DNA from: Arthrobacter sp. B1I2
GTDB lineage: Bacteria > Actinomycetota > Actinomycetes > Actinomycetales > Micrococcaceae
NCBI RefSeq assembly: GCF_030816485.1
Contig: NZ_JAUSYC010000001.1
Span: 1,178,001-1,242,000 of the forward strand
Direction of reading: 5' to 3'
Length of the DNA stretch: 64,000 nt
Shown: positions 43,474 to 52,562 of the stretch, one piece after another
How the letters are laid out: every line of letters starts with the position of its first letter
Numbering within the stretch: position 1 is the stretch's first letter
Notes under the pieces: generated by a model
What the model was told of the DNA's origin: nothing
What the model saw: only the letters and a program-made list of their open reading frames with translations
The model's database searches: none
Program-made: the position numbers and the translations under genes

Positions 43474-45549
43474 ATGGCAACAGAGACAGTTGCAAAACCC
43501 CGCACCAGCGCGCGCGTGCACGTCCAAAAGTTCGGGACATTCCTGTCCGGCATGATCATGCCCAATATCGGTGCGTTTATCGCCTGGGGCCTCATTACGG
43601 CCCTCTTCATTGAGAAGGGCTGGTTGCCGGTTCCGGAGCTTGGCGGCTTCGGCACCAACGCGGCGGGGGTGAAGAACCTGGGCCTCGTTGACCCGATGAT
43701 CAAGTACCTCCTGCCCCTTCTCATTGCCTACACGGGCGGCAAGAACGTCTATGACGTCCGCGGCGGCGTGGTGGGAGCCATCGGCACCATGGGTGTGATC
43801 GTGGGCGCCGGCATCCCCATGTTCATAGGGGCCATGATCATGGGCCCGCTGGGCGGCTGGACCATGAAGAAGATCGACATGTTGTGGGACGGCAAGATCC
43901 GCCCCGGCTTTGAGATGCTGGTCAACAACTTCTCCGCCGGCATCTGGGGGGCATTGCTGGCCATGCTGGGCTTCTTCGGCATTTCACCGCTGGTGACGGC
44001 CTTCAGTGAAGGTGCCGGAAGGGTGGTCCAGTTCCTGGTCAACAACGGCCTCCTGCCGCTGACCAGCATTTTCATCGAACCCGCCAAGGTGCTGTTCCTC
44101 AACAACGCCATCAACCACGGCGTGCTCACCCCGCTGGGCGTCCAGCAGTCACTGGACCAGGGCAAGTCCATCCTGTTCCTGCTTGAAGCCAACCCCGGCC
44201 CGGGCCTGGGCATCCTGCTCGCCTACATGTTCTTCGGCCGCGGTGCCGCCAAGGCTTCCGCCCCCGGTGCTGCGATCATCCACTTCCTGGGCGGCATCCA
44301 CGAGATCTACTTCCCGTACGTGCTGATGCGCCCGCTGCTGATCCTGGCAGCCATCGCAGGCGGCATGACCGGCATCGCCACTCTCGCCGTGACCGGCGCA
44401 GGCCTGGTGGCTCCGGCTGCCCCGGGGTCCATCCTCGCGGTCCTGGCCCAGACCTCCCGTGACAGCTACCTCGGGGTCATCCTGGCCGTCCTGCTGGCCA
44501 CCGCGGCGTCCTTCCTGGTGGCCTCCGTCATCATGAAGACCACCAAGCACAGTGACGATGACGACCTCAACGCGGCCACGTCCCGGATGGAGGGCATGAA
44601 GGGCAAAAAGAGCTCGGTGGCCTCCACCCTCACCGGTGCCGGCGCCGGAACTGCTGCAGGTGCGGCGGCCGGTGGCCACGGCAGCGTGGGCGTGCTGGCT
44701 GGCCCTGTGCGGAACATCGTGTTCGCGTGCGACGCCGGCATGGGCTCCAGTGCCATGGGCGCCTCGGTGCTGCGCAATAAGATCAAGGCGGCCGGCTTCC
44801 CGGACGTCAAGGTCACCAACGCCTCCATCGCCAACCTCAGCGACACCTACGACGTTGTGGTCACCCACCAGGACCTTACCGAACGCGCCAAGCCGGCCAC
44901 GTCCAGCGCCGTCCACTACTCGGTGGACAACTTCATGAGCAGCCCGAGCTATGACGAGATCGTCGACCTGGTCCGCGAGAGCAACACCGGGGGCGGAACG
45001 TCCGACGCCGGCACCAGCCACGGTGCCCACGCCGCCGACGCCCCGGTGGACGCAGCGCCTGCCGCAGCAGGTGCAGCCGCGGCGGCGCCAGCTGCCGGTC
45101 CGTCGTCGAACGGAACCTCGGAAATCCTGGCCCGTGAGAGCGTGGTCCTGACAGGTTCGGCCACCACCCGCGACGCCGCCATTGACGAGGCCGGCCGGCT
45201 CCTGCTGGCCCGGGGCGCCGTGGATGAGGGCTACATCGCCGCGATGCACGAGCGCGAGGAATCCGTGTCCACCTACATGGGCAGCTTCCTGGCCATCCCG
45301 CACGGCACCAACGCGGCCAAGGACCACATCCGCAAGTCCGCGGTGTCCGTCATCCGCTACCCCGAAGGCATTGACTGGAACGGCAAGCAGGTGAAGTTCG
45401 TGGTGGGCGTTGCGGGCATCAACAACGAGCACCTGCACATCCTGTCCTCCATCGCCAAGGTGTTCACGAACAAGGAGCAGGTGGCCCGGCTCGAGGCCGC
45501 CACGTCCGAGGATGAAGTCCTGGACCTCTTCGGAAAGGTCAACGCATAG
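43474..45549 (+). CDS. mtlA: Mannitol-specific PTS permease, IICBA
   Basis: 691 residues from ATG 43474 with AGGA upstream. The IIC membrane domain (about 15-370) contains SGMIMPNIGAFIAWG and GGIHEIYFPYVLM. The IIB domain has the phosphocysteine C419 in VFACDAGMGSSAMG. An Ala/Gly linker joins the IIA domain, with the phosphohistidine H610 in FLAIPHGTNAAKDH. It transports mannitol and releases mannitol-1-phosphate. The full IICBA order is like E. coli MtlA. Overlaps the next start (GTG 45549), so MtlA and MtlD are coupled. Confidence 0.95.
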   Translation: MATETVAKPRTSARVHVQKFGTFLSGMIMPNIGAFIAWGLITALFIEKGWLPVPELGGFGTNAAGVKNLGLVDPMIKYLLPLLIAYTGGKNVYDVRGGVVGAIGTMGVIVGAGIPMFIGAMIMGPLGGWTMKKIDMLWDGKIRPGFEMLVNNFSAGIWGALLAMLGFFGISPLVTAFSEGAGRVVQFLVNNGLLPLTSIFIEPAKVLFLNNAINHGVLTPLGVQQSLDQGKSILFLLEANPGPGLGILLAYMFFGRGAAKASAPGAAIIHFLGGIHEIYFPYVLMRPLLILAAIAGGMTGIATLAVTGAGLVAPAAPGSILAVLAQTSRDSYLGVILAVLLATAASFLVASVIMKTTKHSDDDDLNAATSRMEGMKGKKSSVASTLTGAGAGTAAGAAAGGHGSVGVLAGPVRNIVFACDAGMGSSAMGASVLRNKIKAAGFPDVKVTNASIANLSDTYDVVVTHQDLTERAKPATSSAVHYSVDNFMSSPSYDEIVDLVRESNTGGGTSDAGTSHGAHAADAPVDAAPAAAGAAAAAPAAGPSSNGTSEILARESVVLTGSATTRDAAIDEAGRLLLARGAVDEGYIAAMHEREESVSTYMGSFLAIPHGTNAAKDHIRKSAVSVIRYPEGIDWNGKQVKFVVGVAGINNEHLHILSSIAKVFTNKEQVARLEAATSEDEVLDLFGKVNA

Positions 45550-46712
45550 TGAAGGCCGTACATTTTGGGGCCGGCAACATCGGCCGCGGCTTCGTGGGAC
45601 TGCTCCTGCACGACGCCGGCTACGACGTAGTCTTCGCGGACGTGGCCGAGGAACTGATCAACCGGCTGAAGGAAGCGGACAGCTACGCCGTGCACGAGGT
45701 GGGGGAGAACCCCGCCGTGCGGACCGTGGACAACTTCCGGGCGCTGAACTCCAACGCCCAGGAAGCTGAACTGGTTGCGGAGATCGCGACGGCGGATATC
45801 GTCACCACTGCGGTGGGCCCGCACATCCTGAAGTTCGTGGCGCCCGTGATCGCCAAGGGCATCGTCGCCCGGGAACCCGGCCGGGCTCCCCTGCAGGTGA
45901 TGGCCTGCGAGAACGCGATCAACGCCACGGACATCCTGGCCAAAGAGGTGGCCGCCCAGCCCGGAGCCACCGCCGCAGCCCTGGACGGCAAGGCAGTGTT
46001 CGCCAATACCGCCGTGGACCGGATCGTGCCCAACCAGGAGGCAGGGCAGGGCCTGGACGTAACGGTGGAGACCTTTTACGAATGGGTCATCGACCGCACC
46101 GCCTTCGGTGATTCTGCTCCGGTGATCCCCGGTGCCACGTTCGTGGACGACCTCTCGCCCTACATTGAGCGGAAGCTCTTTACCGTGAACACGGGCCACG
46201 CCTCCGCGGCGTATTTCGGGTTCGAAGCGGGCCTGGAGAAAATCTCCGATGCCATGGCGGACCAGGACGTGGCGGAGGACGTGCGGGCGGTGCTGGAGGA
46301 AACCAAGCAGCTCCTGGTGGCCAAGCACGGCTTCAGCAATGACGAGCAGGAGGCCTACGTCCAGAAAATTCTGGTCAGGTTCTCCAACCCGTACCTGCCG
46401 GACACGGTCAACCGGGTGGGCCGGGCTCCGCTGCGGAAGCTGAGCCGGCACGAACGGTTCATCGGTCCCGCGGCGGAACTGGCTGAACGCGGCGTGATGC
46501 CGGAGGCCCTGCTGGGGGCGATCGCGGCAGCCCTCCGGTTCAACGATCCCGCTGATGCCGAGGCCACCGAGCTGGCGGAAATACTGGCCTCCTCCGGCCC
46601 GGCCGATGCCACGGCCAGGATCACCGGGCTGGCGCCCGGCCACCCGCTGTTTGCCGCCGTTGCCACCCTTGTGGAGGAACGGCAGGCGGAAATGGCCGGA
46701 ACCCCCGCCTGA
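45549..46712 (+). CDS. mtlD: Mannitol-1-phosphate 5-dehydrogenase
   Basis: 387 residues from a GTG that overlaps the mtlA stop (TAGTG). It oxidises mannitol-1-phosphate to fructose-6-phosphate with NAD. The start KAVHFGAGNIGRGFVG is the NAD fold, ACENAINATDIL and VDRIVP the central motifs, and KLFTVNTGHASAAYFG contains the family's active-site lysine and histidine. A terminator follows at 46751. Confidence 0.95.
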   Translation: MKAVHFGAGNIGRGFVGLLLHDAGYDVVFADVAEELINRLKEADSYAVHEVGENPAVRTVDNFRALNSNAQEAELVAEIATADIVTTAVGPHILKFVAPVIAKGIVAREPGRAPLQVMACENAINATDILAKEVAAQPGATAAALDGKAVFANTAVDRIVPNQEAGQGLDVTVETFYEWVIDRTAFGDSAPVIPGATFVDDLSPYIERKLFTVNTGHASAAYFGFEAGLEKISDAMADQDVAEDVRAVLEETKQLLVAKHGFSNDEQEAYVQKILVRFSNPYLPDTVNRVGRAPLRKLSRHERFIGPAAELAERGVMPEALLGAIAAALRFNDPADAEATELAEILASSGPADATARITGLAPGHPLFAAVATLVEERQAEMAGTPA

Positions 46713-46750
46713 CCAGGTCCGCCATTGGAACCAACCGACGTACTGCAGAA

Positions 46751-46796
46751 CGGACGGCGCCGGCACTCACCCGAGTGCCGGCGTCGTCCGTTTCTT
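46751..46796 (+). terminator. Intrinsic terminator of the mtl operon
   Basis: CGGACGGCGCCGGCACTC (46751-46768) pairs with GAGTGCCGGCGTCGTCCG (46773-46790), 18 bp with one mismatch, followed by TTTCTT. Confidence 0.9.
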
Positions 46797-46819
46797 AGTA
46801 CCTGTGCCAAGCTGGGCGG

Positions 46820-47341
46820 GTGAACCAGAACCCCGATGCCCCGCCCGCTTTGCTCACTGCCGGCGTCGACGGCGGGACGTTCCGCCTCCGCCGGGCCAAC
46901 CGCGCCGACCTTCCAGCCATGGTTAGGCTCCTCGCTGACGATGCCCTTGGCGCCGGCCGCGAAGCTTTGGACGACATGGCGCCTTACGAGCGCGGCTTTG
47001 AAGCGATCGACGCCGACCCCGCCCACCTGTTGATGGTGGGTGAACTGTTGCCGTACGGGGACCAGTCCGGGCCGGTGGTTGCCACCTTCCAGCTGACGTT
47101 CCTCCCCGGCATCTCCAGGCAGGGGGCATGGCGCTCGCAGATCGAGGGCGTCCGTGTGGCAGCGGTCCTTCGCGGGCAGGGCATCGGCAAGCTGATGGTG
47201 GGATGGGCCATCGGGGAGTCCCGGAGCCGCGGCTGCAATCTCATGCAACTGACCACCCATCAAAGCCGTACGGCAGCACACCGGTTCTATGAGCAGCTGG
47301 GTTTCGAGGCCAGCCACGTCGGGATGAAGCTGACGCTCTAG
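46820..47341 (+). CDS. GNAT-family N-acetyltransferase
   Basis: 173 residues from GTG 46820. FRLRRANRADLPAMVRLLADD is the N-terminal GNAT strand-helix; QIEGVRVAAVLRGQGIGKLMVGWAI contains the acetyl-CoA motif (R-G-Q-G-I-G); CNLMQLTTHQSRTAAHRFYEQLGFEASHVGM is the C-terminal half. The motif resembles aminoglycoside or small-amine acetyltransferases, but the substrate is unknown. Stands before the MarR-MFS pair, but a promoter and palindrome separate them. Confidence 0.88.
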   Translation: MNQNPDAPPALLTAGVDGGTFRLRRANRADLPAMVRLLADDALGAGREALDDMAPYERGFEAIDADPAHLLMVGELLPYGDQSGPVVATFQLTFLPGISRQGAWRSQIEGVRVAAVLRGQGIGKLMVGWAIGESRSRGCNLMQLTTHQSRTAAHRFYEQLGFEASHVGMKLTL

Positions 47342-47344
47342 CCC

Positions 47345-47374
47345 TTGACCGTTAGGTACCCTAAATGTTAGGGT
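47345..47374 (+). promoter_or_regulatory. Core promoter of the MarR-MFS operon (leaderless)
   Basis: TTGACC (47345-47350) and TAGGGT (47369-47374) form a -35/-10 pair with an 18-base spacer. The ATG at 47383 lies eight bases after the -10, and no ribosome site is present. The 31-bp palindrome spans the spacer and -10. Confidence 0.55.
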
Positions 47375-47381
47375 ACCTAAC
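47351..47381. promoter_or_regulatory. 31-bp near-perfect operator of the MarR gene
   Basis: GTTAGGTACCCTAA (47351-47364), ATG centre, TTAGGGTACCTAAC (47368-47381): 14+3+14 with no mismatch. It covers the spacer, the -10 and the transcription start. This is exceptional symmetry for a MarR binding site and also contains a smaller GGTACC palindrome in each arm. Confidence 0.8.
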
Positions 47382-47382
47382 G

Positions 47383-47823
47383 ATGGATGACGACGATAAG
47401 CAACTGCAGGAACTTGCCAGCGGGTTCCGCGAAGCCCTGCGCCACAGCGTTTACCTGGTCCGGCGCCTCGATGCGGACGGCGAGCTCAGCGCCGCCCAGC
47501 TCAGCACGCTCAAGATGCTGCTCGGCGAAGGCCAGCGCGTCGGCGAGATCGCCCGGAACCTCGGTGTCCGCGTGCCCAGCGCCACTGAACAGATCATCAA
47601 GCTCGAACGCGCCGGACTGGCCCGCCGCGAGCCTGATCCGGCGGACTCCCGCGCTGTCCGGGTGATCCTGACCCCTGAAGGCCGGGCCGCCGTCGACTCC
47701 GCCAACCGCCGGCGCAACCAGGTGATGGCCGAAATCCTCAGCACGCTCACCGACCAGGACCGCAAAGCCCTGGCGGACGCCCTGCCGGTCATCGACAAAA
47801 TCAACGCATCCCTCCAGAACTGA
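47383..47823 (+). CDS. MarR-family transcriptional regulator
   Basis: About 146 residues from ATG 47383. The DNA-binding region is LSAAQLSTLKMLLGEGQRVGEIARNLGVRVPSATEQIIKLERAGLARREPDPADSRAVRVILT (residues about 30-92) with the D-S-R wing motif. An ATG at 47365 is also in frame, but it is the centre of the operator and lies before the expected transcription start. It precedes an MFS exporter gene by 28 bases and probably represses both. Confidence 0.87.
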   Translation: MDDDDKQLQELASGFREALRHSVYLVRRLDADGELSAAQLSTLKMLLGEGQRVGEIARNLGVRVPSATEQIIKLERAGLARREPDPADSRAVRVILTPEGRAAVDSANRRRNQVMAEILSTLTDQDRKALADALPVIDKINASLQN

Positions 47824-47851
47824 ACCAGCCACAAACTTAGGAGTACCCTCC

Positions 47852-49078
47852 ATGGACGGCCAGCTCGCAGAAACCCTGCAAGCACCAGAAAACACCCTGC
47901 AGGCCGAAAAGGCCTCGTTCCTGAAGCAGCCAAAGGCAGTGTGGGCCACCGCCCTCGCCGCAGTGTTCGCCTTCATGGGCATCGGACTGGTGGACCCCAT
48001 CCTTCCGGCCATCGCCACCAACCTGGACGCCAGCCCCAGCCAGGTGTCCCTGCTCTTCACCAGCTACTTCCTGGTCACCGCGCTGGCCATGCTGATTACC
48101 GGGTTTGTCTCCTCCCGGATCGGCGGCAAGCGGACCCTGCTGATCGGCCTGGCCGTCATCGTCGTCTTCGCCTCCCTCTCGGGCCTGTCCGGAAGCGTCG
48201 AAGAACTGGTGGGCTTCCGTGCGGGCTGGGGCCTCGGTAATGCCCTGTTCGTGGCCACCGCGCTCGCCGTCATCGTGGGCGTCGCCAGCGGCGGTGCCGG
48301 CACCGCCATCATCCTCTACGAAGCCGCGCTGGGCCTGGGCATCTCGCTCGGCCCGTTGCTTGGCGCCCTGCTTGGCGGCTGGCAGTGGCGCGCCCCGTTC
48401 TTCGGCACCGCCGTCCTGATGGCTGCCGCCTTCGTCGCCCTGATCGCCCTGCTCCCCCAAACGCCACTGCCCGGGCGCAAGGTGCGGCTGCGTGACCCCC
48501 TCCTGGCGCTGGGCCACAAGGGGCTGCGGACGACGGCGGCAAGCGGCTTGTTCTACAACTACGGCTTCTTCACCATCCTGGCTTTCACGCCGTTCATCCT
48601 GGGCATGGACGCTTACGGAATCGGCGGCGTCTTCTTTGGCTGGGGTGTGGCCGTGGCCGTGTTCTCCGTCTTCGTGGCACCGGTGCTGCAGCGCCGCTTC
48701 GGCGCCGTCAAGGTACTGACGGGCACGCTGTTCGTCCTCATGCTGGACCTGGCCGGGCTGGGACTGGCAGCGGGGCACTCGGTGCCGGCCGTCGTCTTAC
48801 TGGTCATCGTTGCCGGCGCCCTGCTGGGCATCAACAACACCATCTACACCGAACTGGCCATGGGCGTTTCCGATTCGCCCCGCCCCGTGGCATCCTCCGG
48901 CTACAACTTTGTCCGGTGGATGGGCGGCGCCCTGGCACCGTTCGCGGCGGCGCAGCTCGGTGAGCACTTTGGCCCGCAGGTGCCGTTCTTCGCCGGGGCC
49001 GTGGCCATGGTGGCCGCCATCCTGATCGCGTTCGGCGGCCGGGCCTACCTGTCCTCGCACGAGCCGCACGTCGTGTAG
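47852..49078 (+). CDS. MFS transporter, drug-efflux (DHA1) type
   Basis: 408 residues, twelve helices. FMGIGLVDPILPAIATNLDASPSQVSLLFTSYFLVTALAMLITGFVSSRIGGKRTL covers helices 1-3, with the motif A-like loop SSRIGGKRT. No ATPase or sensor domain. The partner MarR gene is immediately upstream, the typical arrangement for an inducible multidrug exporter. Substrates unknown. Confidence 0.88.
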   Translation: MDGQLAETLQAPENTLQAEKASFLKQPKAVWATALAAVFAFMGIGLVDPILPAIATNLDASPSQVSLLFTSYFLVTALAMLITGFVSSRIGGKRTLLIGLAVIVVFASLSGLSGSVEELVGFRAGWGLGNALFVATALAVIVGVASGGAGTAIILYEAALGLGISLGPLLGALLGGWQWRAPFFGTAVLMAAAFVALIALLPQTPLPGRKVRLRDPLLALGHKGLRTTAASGLFYNYGFFTILAFTPFILGMDAYGIGGVFFGWGVAVAVFSVFVAPVLQRRFGAVKVLTGTLFVLMLDLAGLGLAAGHSVPAVVLLVIVAGALLGINNTIYTELAMGVSDSPRPVASSGYNFVRWMGGALAPFAAAQLGEHFGPQVPFFAGAVAMVAAILIAFGGRAYLSSHEPHVV

Positions 49079-49095
49079 GCGCTGCCCCTCGCGGT

Positions 49096-49142
49096 AAACA
49101 ACAAACCCTCCATCACTTCAGGTGATGGAGGGTTTGTTGTTT
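49096..49142. terminator. Perfect 21-bp bidirectional terminator
   Basis: The arms are 49096-49116 (beginning AAACAACAAACCC) and 49122-49142 (ending GGGTTTGTTGTTT), perfectly complementary with a five-base loop TTCAG. The A/T-rich outer stem supplies a T-run in both directions. It separates the convergent MFS (+) and sugar-porter (-) genes. Confidence 0.95.
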
Positions 49143-49164
49143 GCTTGCGACAGCTGATGGGGCG

Positions 49165-50601
49165 CTACTTGGCGGAACCCTTCGGAACGAACAGCGTCTC
49201 AGCCTGTTCCAGGGACATGCCGTTGGTCTCCGGCACTTTGAACATCACGAAGAAGAACGAGGCCGCCGCGAACAGGGCGTACAGGGCATAGGTCAGCGGC
49301 AACGAGGCCGCAGCCATGGCCGGGAAGCTGAGGGTGATCGCGAAGTTGGCCACCCACTGTGCCGCCGCGGCCAGGCCCAGCGCCCGGGCACGGATCCTGG
49401 ACGGGAAGATCTCGCCCAGGAGCACCCACACCAGCGGTCCCCAGGATGCACCGAAGCTGACCACGAACACGTTCGCGGCCACCAGGGCAACGGGTCCCCA
49501 GGCACCCGGCAGGCTAATGTTCTCGCCGCTGCCTGTTGCCGCGGAAAACGCCAGGGCCATGGCGCCCAGGGACACCGCCATGCCCACGGAGCCGGCCAGC
49601 AGGATGGGCCGGCGGCCCACGCGGTCCACGAGGGCGATCGCCACGAGGGTGACCAGGATGTTGGTGACGGAGGTTGCCACCGAGATGGCCAGGGAGTCCT
49701 GCTCCTGGAACCCCACAGCCTTCCACAGCGTGGTGGAGTAGTAGAAGATCACGTTGATGCCCACGAACTGCTGCAACACCGAGAGCGTGATGCCCACCCA
49801 GACCACAGGCTGCAGGCCAAAGGTTTTGCCGCGTAGGGACCCCTTCTGGCCGGCCAGTTTGTCTTCCTCGATGGCTTCCCTGATGTCCCTGATGTGGCGG
49901 TCGGTGTCCTCCGCGGGTGCGATGGAATCGAAGACCTTCCGGGCCTGGTCCTCTTTGCCCTGGAACACCAGGAACCGCGGGGACTCGGGCAGGGTGAAGG
50001 CTACCCAGCCGTATACGACGGCCGGGACGGCGGCGGCAAGGAACATCCAGCGCCATGCCTCAATGCCCAGCCAGAAGGACTGGTCCGCACCGCCGGCAGT
50101 GGTGGCCAGGAGTGCGTCGGACAGCAGCGCGGCGAAGATACCCGTGGTGATGGCCAGCTGCTGCAGCGAAGCCAGGCGGCCGCGGACCTTTCGCGGCGAA
50201 ATTTCGGAGATGTAGGCGGGGGCTATGACGGACGCCAGCCCGATGCCCAGGCCGCCCACCAGGCGCCAGAACACCAGGTCCCATACGCCGAACGCGAAGC
50301 CTGTGCCCAGGGCGCTGACCAGGAAGAGCAGGGCGCCCAGCTTCATGGCCGGAATTCGGCCGTAGCGGTCTGCAACCTTGCCGGCCAGGAAGGCGCCGGC
50401 AGCACAGCCCAGCAGGGCGATGGCCACGGCGAAACCGGTGACGGCCTCGGACAGGGCGAATTCTTCCTTCATGGCGTCCACCGCGCCGTTGACCACGGAC
50501 GAATCGAAACCGAAGAGGAATCCGCCCACCGCCCCCGCGAGCGCCAGCCAGATCACCCGCCGCGGTATCCCGGTTGTGGTCTGCTCCTGTGCAGTGGGCA
50601 T
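49165..50601 (-). CDS. MFS sugar porter
   Basis: 478 residues from ATG 50601 with GGGAGAA upstream. The N-terminus reads ALAGAVGGFLFGFDSSVVNGAVDAM, the sugar-porter start. GRIPAMKLGALLFLVSALGTGFA follows, and PAYISEISPRKVRGRLASLQQLAI (the PESPR-like P-A-Y-x-S-E region) and FTLPESPRFLVFQGK are conserved sugar-porter motifs. It probably imports a hexose or pentose by proton symport. It is monocistronic. Confidence 0.92.
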   Translation of the reverse strand: MPTAQEQTTTGIPRRVIWLALAGAVGGFLFGFDSSVVNGAVDAMKEEFALSEAVTGFAVAIALLGCAAGAFLAGKVADRYGRIPAMKLGALLFLVSALGTGFAFGVWDLVFWRLVGGLGIGLASVIAPAYISEISPRKVRGRLASLQQLAITTGIFAALLSDALLATTAGGADQSFWLGIEAWRWMFLAAAVPAVVYGWVAFTLPESPRFLVFQGKEDQARKVFDSIAPAEDTDRHIRDIREAIEEDKLAGQKGSLRGKTFGLQPVVWVGITLSVLQQFVGINVIFYYSTTLWKAVGFQEQDSLAISVATSVTNILVTLVAIALVDRVGRRPILLAGSVGMAVSLGAMALAFSAATGSGENISLPGAWGPVALVAANVFVVSFGASWGPLVWVLLGEIFPSRIRARALGLAAAAQWVANFAITLSFPAMAAASLPLTYALYALFAAASFFFVMFKVPETNGMSLEQAETLFVPKGSAK

Positions 50602-50745
50602 GGTTCTCCCTGGGTTTGGGGTCTTATGGATGCGGTGCGGACGTCGTCGGCTGCGGTACCGGCCAGAAGGGCCGGCGCACACGCGCTAAACAGTGTGGCA
50701 CGTCACCGCCCGAGGTTCCACTTGACGCCTCTTCCCCCTTAACGC

Positions 50746-50783
50746 AGGACGACGACGGCGGGCCGTGCCGCCGTCGTCGTCCT
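50746..50783 (-). terminator. Perfect 16-bp hairpin downstream of the DHA2 exporter
   Basis: AGGACGACGACGGCGG (50746-50761) pairs with CCGCCGTCGTCGTCCT (50768-50783) around six bases. There is no T-run on the minus strand. Confidence 0.6.
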
Positions 50784-50800
50784 ATCCATGCGCGTCCGGG

Positions 50801-52465
50801 CTAGTGCGCCGGAACCTGCATGCTGTCCTTGTCTTCCGGGGACGCTTTCTGGTCGGTCAGCTTCTTCCGGGGGAGGGCGAAGCTGATGAGGAACGCCAGC
50901 CCCGTCAGAGCCGCCGCCGTCAGCATCACTGTGTCAATGGACGTGGCGAAGCCCTCGGTGATGGGCCTGGTCAGCGTGCTGTTGGCCGTGTGCAGCCAGC
51001 TGGTGTCGTTCAGGGAGTCGTCGGAGGCGCCGTTCTTGAAGAATTCGTACAGCTTGGCGTTGGCAGGGTCTGACGCGACGGCAGGGTCCTTAAGGACGGC
51101 GAGGTAGGCGGGGTCCGTGGCGGCGGTCTTCATGCCGTCGGCAATCCGGCCGGCGGCCATGCTGAAAAGCATGGAGATGAACACGGCGGTCCCTACGGCG
51201 CCGCCCATGGAGCGGAAGAACGCGGCGGAGGAGGTTCCCACGCCCATGTCCCGCGGCGGGACGGAGGTCTGCATGGCCAGGGTGAGCGGCTGCATGCAGA
51301 AGCCCAGGCCGACGCCGAAGAACACCGCGATCAGGCCCGGAACCCAGAGTTCAGTGTCCACTGCCAACGAGAATCCCATGACCAGTGCCGCGGCGGTCAG
51401 GATGCCGGTGCCCATGATGGGGAAGATGCGGAACGTGCCGGATGCCGAGATGGTGCGGCCTGCCGTGATCGACCCGAACAGGATGCCCACGGTGAAAGTG
51501 ATCATCATCAGGCCCGCCTCAGTGGGGGTGAGGCCCTTAACCAGCTGGAGGTACATGGGGAGCATGGCGATGGCACCGAACATCCCGATGCCGATGATGA
51601 AGTTCAGCAGCGATGACAGCCCGAACGTGACGTTATGGAACAGCCGCAGCGGAATGAGGGCGTAGTCGCCGGCGCGCTTTTCTGCCAGCAGGAACCAGGC
51701 AATGCCCACCACGCCCAGGCCATAGCAGAGGAAGGAGTTCACTGAGCTCCAGCCCCAGGTGCGGCCCTGTTCAGCGACCAGGAGGAGCGGGACGATGGCC
51801 ACGGTGATGGCCGCGGCACCCCAGTAGTCGATCTTCTGCTTCAGGTGCTTGGCGGGCAGGTGCAGGAACAGGAACACCACCGTCAGCGCGGCAAGGCCAA
51901 TGGGGATGTTGATGAAGAAGACCCAGCGCCAGCCGTCGAAGCCCAGGATGTTCGCGGAGCCGGCGAAGGCGCCGCCCACCACCGGCCCCAGAACCGAAGA
52001 GATGCCGAACACGGACATGAAGTAGCCCTGGAACTTCGCCCGGTCCTTCAACGAGACGATGTCCCCGATGATGGTCAGCGCCAGGGCCAGCAGGCCGCCG
52101 GCACCCAGGCCCTGGATGCCGCGGGCAATGGCCAGTTCGGTCATCGAGTGGACCGAGCCGGCGTAGAGCGAGCCCACCAGGAAGACCACGATCGCGGTCA
52201 GGTACAGCGGGCGGCGGCCGAAGATATCGCTCAGCTTGCCGTAAAGCGGGGTACTGACCGTAGAGGTGATCAGGTAGGCCGTGGTGGCCCATGCCTGCAG
52301 GGAGAGCCCGTCGAGATCGTTGGCAATGGTGTAGATGGATGTGGACACGATGGTCTGGTCAAGGGATGCCAGGAACATGCCCAGCATCAGGCCCACCATT
52401 ACTGTGACGATCTGGCGTTGCGTCAGGGTTTCTCCGGCGCGTGGCGCGGCAGTGGCTTTGGACAT
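50801..52465 (-). CDS. MFS exporter, DHA2 (EmrB/QacA) family
   Basis: 554 residues, about fourteen helices. MFLASLDQTIVSTSIYTIANDL is the DHA2 motif D1, LSDIFGRRPLYL the loop 2-3 motif, and RGIQGLGAGGLLALALTIIGD motif B. A large extracellular insertion (about 430-490) holds DPAYLAVLKDPAVASDP. Such pumps export drugs, dyes or detergents. SD TTGGAG precedes the ATG. An inverted repeat in the promoter suggests TetR-type repression, but no regulator gene adjoins. Confidence 0.92.
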   Translation of the reverse strand: MSKATAAPRAGETLTQRQIVTVMVGLMLGMFLASLDQTIVSTSIYTIANDLDGLSLQAWATTAYLITSTVSTPLYGKLSDIFGRRPLYLTAIVVFLVGSLYAGSVHSMTELAIARGIQGLGAGGLLALALTIIGDIVSLKDRAKFQGYFMSVFGISSVLGPVVGGAFAGSANILGFDGWRWVFFINIPIGLAALTVVFLFLHLPAKHLKQKIDYWGAAAITVAIVPLLLVAEQGRTWGWSSVNSFLCYGLGVVGIAWFLLAEKRAGDYALIPLRLFHNVTFGLSSLLNFIIGIGMFGAIAMLPMYLQLVKGLTPTEAGLMMITFTVGILFGSITAGRTISASGTFRIFPIMGTGILTAAALVMGFSLAVDTELWVPGLIAVFFGVGLGFCMQPLTLAMQTSVPPRDMGVGTSSAAFFRSMGGAVGTAVFISMLFSMAAGRIADGMKTAATDPAYLAVLKDPAVASDPANAKLYEFFKNGASDDSLNDTSWLHTANSTLTRPITEGFATSIDTVMLTAAALTGLAFLISFALPRKKLTDQKASPEDKDSMQVPAH

Positions 52466-52499
52466 GGGTGCTCCAAGGGAAAGGAAGGATACAAGCAGC

Positions 52500-52522
52500 G
52501 ATAGTTGCTTTCAGTAACTATC
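52500..52522. promoter_or_regulatory. Operator-like inverted repeat upstream of the DHA2 exporter
   Basis: GATAGTT (52500-52506) and AACTATC (52516-52522) are a 7+9+7 inverted repeat with partial symmetry further in. A TAAGAT hexamer on the minus strand (52525-52520) overlaps it, so bound protein would block transcription start. Confidence 0.55.
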
Positions 52523-52562
52523 TTACTCATTCTTTCTATTCCCGGCCCTGCCTGGTTTCCTG

